The notes beneath the pieces were generated by a model. That model saw nothing but the letters and a program-made list of their open reading frames with translations, was not told where the DNA came from and made no database searches. Below, piece by piece: positions 25,374-36,305 of a stretch of DNA of 64,000 bases (the first letter of the stretch is position 1; the number at the start of each line of letters is the position of its first letter). The stretch spans positions 1 through 64,000 of the forward strand of contig CAVWQV010000015.1 of assembly GCA_963757115.1 (NCBI GenBank). Reading direction: 5' to 3'. Both the position numbers and the translations under genes were made by a program. This stretch comes from CAVWQV01 sp963757115 (GTDB taxonomy: Bacteria > Pseudomonadota > Alphaproteobacteria > Acetobacterales > Acetobacteraceae).

Positions 25374-26529
25374 ATGGTTCTGTGGCTGCTGCGCGCCGCT
25401 GGTTGCGCGCTACTGATGCTCGCGCCAGCCGGAGCGCGGGCCGAGATCGCCGTCGTCTCCAACGACGCGCACACCGTGCTCGACGACGGCAAGCAGGTCA
25501 CACCCAAGAATGCCGTCGCCGACACGGTCGCGATCATCAGCTTGGCCGACTACCCACCCAAGGTCATCGGCACCGCGGAGGCTCCCGGCAGCGTGGTCGG
25601 CCCTCCGACGGCGGTCGCAGTAGCGCCCGACGAAAGCTGGGCGGTGGTCACCTCGGCGACCAAGGCGGAGGCGGCGGGCCCCGGCGGGATCGCGCCCGAC
25701 GATCGGGTTTCCGTAATCGATCTCGCTGGTTCGCCGCCCAAGGTGATCCAGTCGCTCCGGGCCGGGGCGGGGGCGACCACCGTGCGCTTCACCCCCGACA
25801 TGAAACTCGCCCTGGTCGCCAACCGTACCGGAGGGCACCGTTTCGTTGTTCACCGTCAATGGCAAGACGCTCACCGCCGCTGGCAAGCTCGACCTCGGCA
25901 ACCCAAAAGCGGGTCCGAGCGGGATAGCGGTGCTGCCGGACGGGAAGACGGCGCTGCTCTCGCGCGACGGCGACAGCATGGTTAGCGTGCTGCGCATCGA
26001 CGGTTCCAACGTTACGATCGATCCGCGCCCGATCACGGCCGGGCTGCGGCCTTACACCTTGGACGTCAACGCCAGCGGCACGCTGGCCGCGGTCTCCAAC
26101 ATGGGGCGTGGCGATGGGGACGCCGACAGCGTGAGCCTGATCGACCTCACCAAGCAGCCGTTCCGCACCGTCGCGTTCATCACCGTGCCGAGCGGCCCCG
26201 AGGGGGTAAAGTTTTCGCCCGACGGAGCCTATCTCGCCGTGGGCTGTCAGAACGGCACCACCAAGCCCGCGACCTCGACTTTCCTCGGGACGGAGGGCCG
26301 TTTTGTCCTGTTCGCGCTGGAGGATCAGACGCCCCGTTTGGTCGCGGAAGCGCCGATTGGCAAGTGGAGCCAAGGCATCGCGTTCTCCCGCGACGGCCGC
26401 ACGATCCTGGTCGAGAACATGGTGGAGCGGAACCTGTCGGTGTTCCGCTGGGAGAATGGCGTCCTGACGAAGGGCGAGCCGTTGCCGACGGGAGGTGGAC
26501 CGGCGGCGATCGGGACGGCGTGGCCGTAG
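25374..26529 (+). CDS. Exported beta-propeller protein, frameshifted
   Basis: A signal peptide (LLRAAGCALLMLAPAGARA) is followed by propeller blades: VVSNDAHTVLDDGKQ, VSVIDLAGSPPKVIQSL, then after a frame change VSLFTVNGKTLTAAGKLDLG, LLSRDGDSMVSVLRIDG and IAFSRDGRTILVENMVERNLSV. The frame changes near 25833, where one extra G in ACCGGAGGGC would explain the break. The restored product is about 384 residues. It resembles YVTN/lactonase-type periplasmic propellers. A bidirectional hairpin terminator lies about 80 bases downstream. Function is unknown. Confidence 0.82.
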
Positions 26530-26609
26530 CGGCGTTTCTGGTGCCGAACGCGAAGCTGAGCACGGTTCGTCCGGAACATTACGGACAGCAGTGAGAGCCG
26601 GACTGCCGC

Positions 26610-26640
26610 ACGGAGCGGGCGCGCTGCACGCCCGCTCCGT
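26610..26640. terminator. Bidirectional hairpin terminator
   Basis: ACGGAGCGGGCG and CGCCCGCTCCGT form a perfect 12-base stem with a 7-base loop, between the convergent beta-propeller and DUF4142 genes. There is no marked T-run on either side, but position and stability fit a shared terminator. Confidence 0.75.
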
Positions 26641-26665
26641 CCCGGGTCCTACGACCTGGTCTGTA

Positions 26666-27259
26666 CTACGACTGGGTCTGCGTCTTGTGGTGCCGAGTTC
26701 CGCTCGGGGCCAACTCCAAGCGCTGCGCTTCCTGCAGATGCTCCTGGAGCAACCCGACGTGGCTCGCTGCGAACGACTTGACCTGCGGATCGGTGCCGCT
26801 CTGCGCTTCGGTCTGGAACAGAGTGAGCTGGTCCTGATGATCCGTCACCTGGCCCTGCAGATACTGCTGGTTGAACGCCCGGCCGTGCAGTCCATTGAGA
26901 GTGTCGTAGGTTTGCTGGTGCGGCGCGTCCAATGTCGTGGACGGCGAGATCTGCTTTGAGTGCGCGAGCTGCATGAGCTCCTGATTCACCGGCGTGTGAT
27001 CCCGCACCATCTGTTCGCCAAAGCGGCGAACTGCTGGACTGCCTTTCTTCGCAGCCAGCTCGCCCAACTGCACCTCAGCGAGACCGCCGGCGGCCGCCTG
27101 ATTGATGAAGTTCGTGTCGGTTGTCGACAATGTCGGATTGACCTGAGCCTGCGCTGCGGACTCCACCGTAGTCGCTGCCTTGTCGGCCGTGCTGCAGGCT
27201 GCCAGCGGCGCCAGAGCCAGGGTTGAGCCGAGCATGGCCCAGCGCATCGGTCGCTTCAT
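26666..27259 (-). CDS. DUF4142 lipoprotein
   Basis: From ATG 27259, behind GGAGAG, the product is 197 residues. A lipobox (ALAPLAAC) marks it as a lipoprotein. The mature domain is the ferritin-like DUF4142 four-helix bundle: TNFINQAAAGGLAEVQLGELAAKKG, RRFGEQMVRDHTPVNQEL and FAASHVGLLQEHLQEAQ. These proteins are widespread in the alphaproteobacterial envelope, and function is not established. An ATG ten codons upstream lacks a ribosome-binding site. Confidence 0.9.
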   Translation of the reverse strand: MKRPMRWAMLGSTLALAPLAACSTADKAATTVESAAQAQVNPTLSTTDTNFINQAAAGGLAEVQLGELAAKKGSPAVRRFGEQMVRDHTPVNQELMQLAHSKQISPSTTLDAPHQQTYDTLNGLHGRAFNQQYLQGQVTDHQDQLTLFQTEAQSGTDPQVKSFAASHVGLLQEHLQEAQRLELAPSGTRHHKTQTQS

Positions 27260-27369
27260 TCGATCTCTCCTCGAGGCATGGTGACGCATGCAACAGATGG
27301 CGCGGTACTGGGTTCCCGCAACGCCGTGCCGTGGCCTAGCTTAGCGCCGCACGCGCGCCTTGCACGGTG

Positions 27370-28353
27370 TCATTTACGCCTCAGCGCAAGTCCGGCAGCG
27401 GCCAGCATGACCAGCATTCCGGCCGCGTCGGCGATGTCCACCCGTTCGCCCAATACCAGCACGCCAAGCAGTACGGAAATTACTGGTGTAACGAAGGCGT
27501 AGGTGCCCGTGCGGCCCGCCCCCCAATCGCGCACCAGGATGAAGTAGATGATTGTCCCGCCGAGGGAGCCCGGGCCTAGCAGGAATAACCAGGACGCCCA
27601 CGCGCTCCAGCCCCAGTCCAGCCGCATCGCTTGCACCGCTCCCGGCTCAAAGGGAATGGAGCCCGCCAACAGCGTGAGTCCGCCCAGCAGATTGGTCATC
27701 GTGGCGACCTGTGCCGGGCCCATGGCGCGCATCAGCGGCCGGCAGAGCACGGAGCCGAGGGAGTAGCAAAGGCACCCTACGATCACGCCGACGGCCCCGA
27801 GCAGTTCGCGTCCATCGAGGCCGCCGCGGACCGCCTTCGGGCCGAACAGCAGCAGGATCCCGCAAATGCCGAGAGCGATTGCCAGCCCCTGACGCTTGGT
27901 GAACCGTTCTTGCCCGAGCATGACGCCAAATCCGAGCAGCGCGATGGGCGTAAGCGCAGAGCTGATCACCGCGGCAAGGCCGCTGCTAACCAGCCGAAGC
28001 CCGTAATTCTGGATCAGTGCGTTCAGCGCCACCATCAGCAGCGCCACGCCCATCAGGCGCGCGAGGAAGCGCGGATTGACCCGGTTGTCAGCACCCCGCC
28101 ACCAGCGCCAGGCGAGCAGCAGCAGCCCCGCGATCGTCCACCGCGTCCCGGAAAAAAAGCCGGGCGGAACCGCGCCGGTGCCGACCTTTAGCGCAAGCCA
28201 GTTGGTGCCCCAGACCAGGCAGAGCAAGCCGAACAGGAGCTTCTGACGGGTGCTCGCCGCGAGCGCGGCCGCGGGCGGCCCGGCGTTCAGGCGCGGGTCA
28301 GGCGTAGTCCTCAGCCACGGTCCGGTCTTTGTGCCGGTCGGAAGCGGTCGCAT
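27370..28353 (-). CDS. EamA family drug/metabolite transporter
   Basis: The protein has ten hydrophobic helices in two EamA repeats: LLFGLLCLVWGTNWLALKVG and GFFSGTRWTIAGLLLLAWRWW in the first, and YSLGSVLCRP and YAFVTPVISVLLGVLVLGE in the second. This is the RhaT/YdcZ-type DMT exporter pattern. The only ATG (28353) gives 327 residues and a 56-base overlap with the symporter gene; family alignment would place the start near residue 35, where no usual start codon exists. A start-site error or indel is possible. The substrate is unknown. Confidence 0.82.
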   Translation of the reverse strand: MRPLPTGTKTGPWLRTTPDPRLNAGPPAAALAASTRQKLLFGLLCLVWGTNWLALKVGTGAVPPGFFSGTRWTIAGLLLLAWRWWRGADNRVNPRFLARLMGVALLMVALNALIQNYGLRLVSSGLAAVISSALTPIALLGFGVMLGQERFTKRQGLAIALGICGILLLFGPKAVRGGLDGRELLGAVGVIVGCLCYSLGSVLCRPLMRAMGPAQVATMTNLLGGLTLLAGSIPFEPGAVQAMRLDWGWSAWASWLFLLGPGSLGGTIIYFILVRDWGAGRTGTYAFVTPVISVLLGVLVLGERVDIADAAGMLVMLAAAGLALRRK

Positions 28354-29834
28354 TGAGAATCACCGAAAGCGCCGCCGCAACGACGATGTTCACGAGAAGC
28401 GAGGAAAGCGCGATGTAGCAGGGCACCGTCGTGCCGAACAACGTCAATGGATAGATCGCGGCCTTAAAGCCGAGCGTCCAGGCCATCCAGGTGCCGAGCC
28501 CGGTCCCGACCGCCCAGCCGATCAGCAGGCCCCAGCCGTGGAACAGGCGCGTGTAGAGCGCCAGCACCACCGAGGGCAGGATCTGGATCATCCATACGCC
28601 ACCGAGCAGCTGCAGCTGCAACGCATAAGGCAGGTCGAGCGCGAAGATGAAGACGAGCGCCCCCGACTTGACCACCAGCGACGTGATCTTGGCGACGCGG
28701 CTTTCCTCCGCGGCCGAGCAACCGGGATTGATGAACTCGCGGTAGATGTTGCGGGTGAACAGGTTGGCCGTAGCGATCGACATGATGGCCGCCGGGACGA
28801 GCGCGCCGATCGCGATGGCGGCGAACGCGACGCCGACGAACCAGCTCGGGAAAGCCTTCAGGATCAGCGCCGGGATCGCGAAGTTGTTGCCGTAACGCTT
28901 GAAGCCCGCGGCGAACTGAGGCGTCCTGCTGAACGCCGTAGGCGATCGCCATGAAGCCGAGCAGGGCAATCAGGCCGAGCACCAGCGAGTAGGCCGGCAG
29001 GATCGCGGCATTGCGCCGGATCACGCGGGCGCTCGAGGACGACAGGATGCCGGTGATAGCGTGCGGGTACAGGAACAAGGCGAGCGCCGAGCCGAGGGCG
29101 AGGGTGGCGTAGGAGCTGAACGAGCCTAGCGAGCCGGCCGGCGGCGCGGCGAGCAGCTGCTTGGCCGCGGGCACCTTGGCAAAGATCGCCCCATAGCCGC
29201 CGAGCTCGGCCGGAACCGCGATCACCGCGGCGATGACGGTGATATAGATCAGCACGTCCTTGACCACCGCGATCAGGGCCGGCGCCCGCAACCCGCTCGA
29301 GTAGGTAAACGCGGCCAGGATGACGAAGGCGATGATGAGCGGCAGGTCGCCCACGAAGCCGCTGGTCTCCACGCCCAAAGCGCCGATGACGACCTGCATC
29401 CCGACGAGCTGCAACGCGATGTAGGGCATGGTCGCGAGCAGCCCGGTCAGGGCGACCGCGAGTGCGAGCCACCGATTGCCGAAGCGGCCCCGCACGAAAT
29501 CCGCGGCGGTGACGAAGCCGTGCCGGTGCGCGACGGTCCACAAGCGCGGGAACACGAGGTATAGAATCGGGTAGACCATGACCGTGTAGGGCACGGCGAA
29601 AAAGCCGAGCGCACCGGCGCCGAACATCAACGCGGGCACTGCGATGAAGGTATAGGCGGTGTAGAGGTCCCCCCCGAGCAGGAACCACGTCACGAAGGTG
29701 CCGAAGCGGCGGCCGCCCAAACCCCATTCGTGCAATAGATCAAGGTCGCCCCGGCGCCAGCGGGCGGCGAAGAAGCCGAGCCCCGTCACGAACAGGAACA
29801 ACGCGACGAAAACTGCCAGCGCGGTCCAGTTCAT
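28298..29834 (-). CDS. Sodium:solute symporter (SSS family), frameshifted
   Basis: The N-terminal part has FFAARWRRGDLDLLHEWGLGGRRFG, FLLGGDLYTAYTFIAVPA, RHGFVTAADFVRGRFGNRW and LYPHAITGILSSSSARVIRRN, typical SSS segments. After a frame change near 28915 it continues with FKRYGNNFAIPALILKAFPSW, AIGALVPAAIMSIATANLFTRNIY and LDLPYALQLQLLGG. The restored protein is about 511 residues with 13 helices. The LVPAAIMSIATANLF stretch is the conserved SSS region. It follows a DUF3311 gene by 7 bases, the common two-gene pairing for monocarboxylate or pantothenate-like symporters. The substrate is not readable from sequence. Confidence 0.87.
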
Positions 29835-29841
29835 GGCCGGA

Positions 29842-30054
29842 TCAGCTTTCGATCCGGTAGATGATCAGGCACAGGCCGGCGCACAACACGACCCAGAGCA
29901 GCTGATACCAATAGAAAAACGGGACGCCAAAGACGCTGGGTTCGATCCGGTTGTACGAGGGCACCCAAAGCATTGCGATGAACGGCAACAGCAACAACAG
30001 CCGGCCCCAGCGCCAAGCGCGAAGCGGACGGTGTTCGTCTTTCTGCAGATCCAT
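29842..30054 (-). CDS. DUF3311 small membrane protein
   Basis: From ATG 30054 (MDLQKDEHRPLR) the product is 70 residues with two helices: LLLLLPFIAMLWVPSYNR and FFYWYQLLWVVLCAGLCLIIY. The PSYNRIEPxxFGxPFFYWYQ motif defines DUF3311. These proteins accompany sodium:solute symporters, as here, and are thought to be accessory subunits. An upstream in-frame ATG (30099) would add 15 residues with no family match. Confidence 0.88.
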   Translation of the reverse strand: MDLQKDEHRPLRAWRWGRLLLLLPFIAMLWVPSYNRIEPSVFGVPFFYWYQLLWVVLCAGLCLIIYRIES

Positions 30055-30123
30055 ACGAGAAAGCCCTTCCCGCTGCGCGGGACTACAGTAATCCTGCACG
30101 CACGTAAAATCGCGTGAGGATGC

Positions 30124-30997
30124 TCAGGCCGGAACCGGGGTCTCCGCGGGGTCGATCGGCGAGGCCCCGCCGTTCGCGCGCGGCTGCAGCGCCGCGAACC
30201 GGCGCCGGCGCCACTGCATCGTCCGCCAGGCGACCCGGGTCGCCGCGTCGGATAGCCGGCCGCGTGGCGGCAGGCCAACCGCCTTGAAGATCATGCCCAT
30301 GCCGCGTTCGAGATGGCGGAACCGGTAAAGCGCCATCGCCCCGGACAGGTAGGCCGCGCGGCAGCGAGCGTGCTCGGTACGGGGCGCCCTCGGGGTCGTT
30401 GCTGCAATGAAAGGCGAAGGCGAGCTCGTCGTCCTCCGTCTCGCCCACCCGCCCGGCGGCGATCCGCAAGCGGCGTAGCAGGCCGATCTGCTCGCGGGTC
30501 AGGTAACGGCGCAGATGGTCGTAGAACAATTTGAAGTGGCGAAACTCGTCGCTTGCGATCAATCGGCAGATCTGCTGCAGAACGGGCTCTCCGGTCGCGT
30601 CAGCCAGAGCGCTGTAGTAGCTCGACGTTCCGGTTTCAACGATGCAGCGCGCGATCAACTCGCCGCTGCGCGAGCCACGAATGGAAGCGCCCGCGGCCAC
30701 GTCGATTTGGTAGCCGGACCGATAGCGGTCGAACGCCGCCGCGTAGTCCCATGCGGGATCCGCGAGCGTGGCCCAACGGCCTAGGGCATCCCCGTGCTGG
30801 ACTTCCTCGACGGCCCAGTTATCGGCCGCCTGCCGAAAGTCCGGGTCGTCGCCGAACACGCCATGCAGGTAGCGCGCGTAGTCGGTGCCGTTCCGCTCCA
30901 CCATGGCTGCGGCCTTCACCAGGGTCACGGTCTGCGGGTCTACCTTGGTCGGATCGAACCGGTCCCAGGCGACATCTTCGATGCGCCAGTGTTTCAT
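30124..30997 (-). CDS. Ferritin-like diiron protein, frameshifted
   Basis: The first 200 residues carry carboxylate-bridged diiron motifs on a four-helix bundle: VERNGTDYARYLHGVFG with a Glu, NWAVEEVQHGDALGRW (ExxH), CIVETGTSSYYSALAD and ASDEFRHFKLFYDHL (ExxH). After a frame change near 30365 it ends with AMALYRFRHLERGMGMIFK and ASPIDPAETPVPA. The restored product is about 290 residues. The spacing resembles acyl-ACP desaturase/rubrerythrin-like proteins, so it could be an oxidase, but its substrate is unknown. It lies between the symporter pair and the ATP synthase operon, transcribed in the same direction. Confidence 0.78.
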
Positions 30998-31141
30998 GCT
31001 GAGTCCGAGTGCATAGTTACGGCCGGGCGTTCAGTGAGCGTGTTAACAGTAGATCTTGCCATCAGTTGCGGCGGCGGTGAAACCCCGCGTGGCTCCGGGC
31101 GGCCCGCAGCGGCCGCGTGTTGCCGAAATGCAGCAGGGGGC

Positions 31142-31549
31142 TCAGGCGGCTTCAGACGCCTCGATCATGGCCCGCGCCGACTGCATCCGGTCCATCGCGG
31201 CGTCGAGCGCCGGGACATCGGCCTTGTCGGCGGCGGCGTAGGCGGCTTCCGCATCGCGCAGCCGCCGCTCGCCTTCCGCGCGCGACACCTCGGCCACCGG
31301 CACCGCCTCGTTGGCTAGCACGGTGCAGCGTTCGGGCGTGACCTCCGCGAACCCTCCCGTGACATAGAGGCGCGTGGTGACTTGGTTGCCTTCATAAAGC
31401 CGGATCGTGCCGCCGCGCAGCAGCACGATCATCGGCGCGTGATTGGGGAGCACACCCATCTCGCCTTCCGCGGCGGGTATTACGACCATATCGACGGGCC
31501 GTGACAGAAGCAGCCTCTCGGGGCTGACAATTTCGAGCGCAACGGGCAT
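31142..31549 (-). CDS. atpC: F1F0 ATP synthase epsilon subunit
   Basis: From ATG 31549 (MPVALEIVSPERLLLS) the product is 135 residues. The N-terminal beta sandwich has VVIPAAEGEMGVLPNHAPMIVLLRGG, the family signature, and LYVTGGFAEVTPERCTVLANEAV. The C-terminal helical hairpin is short and alanine-rich. It is the last gene of atpHAGDC. The epsilon subunit sits on the F1 stalk and inhibits ATP hydrolysis. The 144 bases between its stop and the ferritin-like gene contain no clear terminator. Confidence 0.95.
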   Translation of the reverse strand: MPVALEIVSPERLLLSRPVDMVVIPAAEGEMGVLPNHAPMIVLLRGGTIRLYEGNQVTTRLYVTGGFAEVTPERCTVLANEAVPVAEVSRAEGERRLRDAEAAYAAADKADVPALDAAMDRMQSARAMIEASEAA

Positions 31550-31629
31550 GGTTATTTCACTCCGACCGGCGGATTTCGTCCGCCCCACTGCCTCGGGCGC
31601 GGGACGGAAGCGAAGTGCTTAGGTCACTG

Positions 31630-33061
<1,432 letters not shown>

Positions 33062-33107
33062 TATGCGTTCCTTGTTGCCAACCGCCCCGGCAATGACGAG
33101 AGGCGGG

Positions 33108-33998
33108 TCAAAGCGCTTCCGCGCCGGAGATGATCTCGATCAGCTCGCGGGTAATGTTCGCCTGCCGCGCGCGGTTGTAGTTGAGCGTCAGCCGTTTGAT
33201 CATGTCGCCAGCGTTGCGCGTCGCATTGTCCATCGCGGTCATCTGCGCGCCGTAGAAACCGGCCGCACTTTCAAGCTGCGCGCGGTAGATCTGGATGGCC
33301 AGGTTCTGCGGGAGAAGCCGCGCAAGGATGGTTTCCTCGTCCGGTTCGAACTCGTAGGCGGCGCGGGCGCCACCCAATTCGGGCTGCTCGGTCTCGCCTT
33401 CGGGCGACGGCAGCGGCACGAGCTGGGTTTCGGTGACGATCTGCGAGATCACCGAGTGAAAGCGGTTGTAGACGATGGTGGCGACGTCGATCTCGCCCGC
33501 CATCAGCATGGCGGTGACGCGGTCGGCGATCTCCTGCGCGTCGCTGAACTCGATCCGCTTCTTGCCGGCGTAGGTGAGGTCGCCCACGATGCTGTCCGCC
33601 ATTTCACGACGGAGATAGTCGCGGCCCTTGCGGCCCACCGCGAGGATCTTGACGGTCTTGCCCTCGGCCTCTAGCCGGCGCGCGAGGTTGCGCGCGGCGC
33701 GTCCGATGCTGGCGTTGAACGCGCCCGCGAGTCCGCGATCTCCGGTGACCGCGATGACGAGGTGCACGTTGTCGCGGCCGGTGCCGACCAGCATCCGGGG
33801 CGCGGTCGGGCTGCCGCGCACGGAGGCAGCGAGTGCCGCCAGCATCCGCTCCATCCGCTCGGCGTACGGCCGCGCCGCTTCGGCCTGCGACTGGGCTCGC
33901 CGCAGCTTGGATGCGGCGACCATCTTCATCGCGCTCGTGATCTTCTGCGTCGACTTCACGCTATTGATGCGCGTGCGGAGGTCTTTCAGGCTGGGCAT
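33108..33998 (-). CDS. atpG: F1F0 ATP synthase gamma subunit
   Basis: The 296-residue protein begins MPSLKDLRTRINSVKSTQKITSAMKMVAA, the highly conserved N-terminal rotor helix. It has ITGDRGLAGAFN-like VTGDRGLAGAFNASI in the Rossmann domain and ends ATRNAGDMIKRLTLNYNRARQANITRELIEIISGAEAL, the conserved C-terminal helix. It forms the rotating central stalk of F1. It lies between atpA (29 bases) and atpD (46 bases). Length and frame are normal. Confidence 0.96.
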   Translation of the reverse strand: MPSLKDLRTRINSVKSTQKITSAMKMVAASKLRRAQSQAEAARPYAERMERMLAALAASVRGSPTAPRMLVGTGRDNVHLVIAVTGDRGLAGAFNASIGRAARNLARRLEAEGKTVKILAVGRKGRDYLRREMADSIVGDLTYAGKKRIEFSDAQEIADRVTAMLMAGEIDVATIVYNRFHSVISQIVTETQLVPLPSPEGETEQPELGGARAAYEFEPDEETILARLLPQNLAIQIYRAQLESAAGFYGAQMTAMDNATRNAGDMIKRLTLNYNRARQANITRELIEIISGAEAL

Positions 33999-34027
33999 CG
34001 CGCTTCACCCATTGGAGGTGTGGCGCA

Positions 34028-35560
34028 TCATGCGAAGCTCTTCGCGAATCCGTCCATGAACGCCGAGAGCGACTTTTCGGTTTCCGGCTTGAGCTCGCGG
34101 TCGTTGCGGATGGCCTCAAGGATGCCGGGCTCGCGCGACTTCAGTTCGGACATCATCTGGTTCTCGAACGGGCCGACCTTGCCCACCTCGATGCCGTCGA
34201 GATAGCCGCGCGTGCCGGCGAACAACGACACAACCTGCTCTTCGATCGGCAGTGGATGGTATTGCGGCTGCTTAAGAAGCTCGGTCAGCCGCGCGCCGCG
34301 CGCCAGCAATCTCTGCGTGGAGGCGTCGAGGTCGGAAGCGAACTGCGCGAACGCGGCCATCTCGCGATACTGCGCAAGCTCGAGCTTGATGCGGCCGGCA
34401 ACCTGCTTCATCGCCTTGATCTGCGCCGCCGACCCCACGCGCGAGACGCTGATGCCGACGTTCACGGCGGGGCGGATGCCGCGAAAGAACAGCTCGGTTT
34501 CGAGGAAGATTTGTCCGTCGGTGATGGAGATAACGTTGGTCGGGATGTAGGCCGAAACGTCGCCGGCTTGCGTCTCGATCACCGGCAGCGCGGTCAGGCT
34601 GCCCGCTCCCATCGCGTCCGACATCTTGGCCGCTCGCTCGAGCAAGCGGGAGTGGAGGTAGAACACGTCGCCGGGATACGCCTCGCGCCCCGGCGGGCGG
34701 CGCAGCAGGAGCGACATCTGCCGGTACGCCACCGCCTGCTTCGAGAGATCGTCGTAGAAGATCACCGCATGACGGCCGTTGTCGCGGAAGAACTCGCCCA
34801 TGGTGCAGCCCGTGTAGGGAGCAAGGAACTGCATGGGTGCGGGATCGGACGCGGTGGCGGCGACCACGATCGAGTACTGCATCGCGCCGTTCTCTTCGAG
34901 CGCATTGACCAGCTGTGCCACAGTGGAGCGCTTCTGACCGATCGCGACGTAGATGCAGTAGAGCTTCTTTCCCTCTTCGGTCCCGGCGTTGATGCCCTTC
35001 TGGTTGATAATGGTGTCAATGATAACGGCCGTCTTGCCCGTCTGCCGGTCGCCGATGATGAGCTCGCGCTGGCCGCGGCCGACCGGGATCAGCGCGTCAA
35101 TCGCCTTTAGCCCGGTCTGCATCGGCTCATGCACCGACTTGCGCGGGATAATGCCGGGCGCCTTCACTTCGACGCGACGGCGCTCGGTGCCGACCAGCGG
35201 CCCCTTGCCGTCGATCGGAGTGCCGAGCCCGTCCACCACGCGCCCGAGCAGCGCGTCGCCGACCGGCACGTCAACGATGGCGCCGGTGCGCGCAACCGTG
35301 TCACCCTCGCGGATCTGCCTGTCGTCACCGAAGATCACGACGCCGACGTTGTCGGTTTCGAGATTGAGTGCCATGCCGCGCAGGCCGGCGCCGGGGAACT
35401 CCACCATTTCGCCCGACATGCAGTTCTGCAGCCCGAACACGCGCGCGATCCCGTCACCAACGCTCAGCACCTGCCCGGTCTCGGCGACGTTGGCTTCCGT
35501 ATCGAACGACGCGATCTGCTTCTTCAGGATCTCCGAGATCTCGGCTGGGCGGATCTCCAT
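34028..35560 (-). CDS. atpA: F1F0 ATP synthase alpha subunit
   Basis: The 510-residue protein starts MEIRPAEISEILKKQI and has the P-loop GDRQTGKTAVIIDTI, the DELSE-like region, CIYVAIGQKRSTVAQLV, YRQMSLLLRRPPGREAYPGDVFYLHSRLLERAA and NVGISVSRVGSAAQIKAMK, all conserved in alpha subunits. It is a non-catalytic nucleotide-binding subunit of the F1 hexamer. Its ATG overlaps the atpH stop (TGATG), so translation is coupled. Frame and length are normal. Confidence 0.97.
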   Translation of the reverse strand: MEIRPAEISEILKKQIASFDTEANVAETGQVLSVGDGIARVFGLQNCMSGEMVEFPGAGLRGMALNLETDNVGVVIFGDDRQIREGDTVARTGAIVDVPVGDALLGRVVDGLGTPIDGKGPLVGTERRRVEVKAPGIIPRKSVHEPMQTGLKAIDALIPVGRGQRELIIGDRQTGKTAVIIDTIINQKGINAGTEEGKKLYCIYVAIGQKRSTVAQLVNALEENGAMQYSIVVAATASDPAPMQFLAPYTGCTMGEFFRDNGRHAVIFYDDLSKQAVAYRQMSLLLRRPPGREAYPGDVFYLHSRLLERAAKMSDAMGAGSLTALPVIETQAGDVSAYIPTNVISITDGQIFLETELFFRGIRPAVNVGISVSRVGSAAQIKAMKQVAGRIKLELAQYREMAAFAQFASDLDASTQRLLARGARLTELLKQPQYHPLPIEEQVVSLFAGTRGYLDGIEVGKVGPFENQMMSELKSREPGILEAIRNDRELKPETEKSLSAFMDGFAKSFA

Positions 35561-36144
35561 CAGGCGGCTCCCTTCATGGCGTACTGCAGTCGCTGCAGGC
35601 GGGACTTGAGGCTGGTGTCGTACAGGCGGGCGCCGATCCGGACGATCAGCCCGCCCAGAAGGTCGGGCTGCACGTTCTCGACAATGTTGACGTTGCTGTA
35701 GCCGGCTTCGATCAGGCGGGCGCGCAACTGTTGACGCTGGATGTCGGTCAACGGATGCGCCGACGCGACGTCGGCGGTGATGACGCCGCGCTTGCGCGCC
35801 ACCAGCGCCGCGAACGCTTGCACAATGGCCGGCAGGTCGCGCAGGCGGCGATTGGCGGTGACGACGCCCACGAAATCCTGCACGATCTTCGAGAAGCCCT
35901 CGGCCTCCAGCACGGCGCGCGCTGCCCGGCTCGCCTGATGCACGTCGATCAGCGGACTCTGGATCAACCGGCGGAAATCTGCGCTGGCAGCGATGAGTTG
36001 CCCTAAGCCCTCCATCTCGGCCACGGTCGCATCCAATGCCTTGTTCTCGCCGGCATGGTCGTAGAGCGCGGCGGCGTAGCGGTCGGCCAAGCCGCCGCCG
36101 GTGGAGATTGTGGTCGCGCCGGAGGCCACGATCGCTGGTTCCAA
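35560..36144 (-). CDS. atpH: F1F0 ATP synthase delta subunit
   Basis: The 194-residue delta (OSCP-like) subunit links F1 to the peripheral stalk. The N-terminal helical domain reads GLADRYAAALYDHAGENKALD and SPLIDVHQASRAARAVL. The C-terminal domain ends DLLGGLIVRIGARLYDTSLKSRLQRL, the family signature. It is the first gene of atpHAGDC, with F0 genes absent here, as is usual in Alphaproteobacteria where F0 is a separate operon. The 161 bases up to priA should hold the promoter; I see no convincing boxes. Confidence 0.95.
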   Translation of the reverse strand: MEPAIVASGATTISTGGGLADRYAAALYDHAGENKALDATVAEMEGLGQLIAASADFRRLIQSPLIDVHQASRAARAVLEAEGFSKIVQDFVGVVTANRRLRDLPAIVQAFAALVARKRGVITADVASAHPLTDIQRQQLRARLIEAGYSNVNIVENVQPDLLGGLIVRIGARLYDTSLKSRLQRLQYAMKGAA

Positions 36145-36305
36145 TTCACATCAAGAAGCGGCGCTTCCGATCATTTGGAAGCCGGCCGCGCATCATTATC
36201 CGGATCCGGCCCCGGAGGCCCGGCGCGGCGCGAATAGCATGGGGTCCGGCCCTGCGCAACTCGCGGGGCTCGCGCGATGAAGGCGCAAATCAGAGGAAAT
36301 ACAGG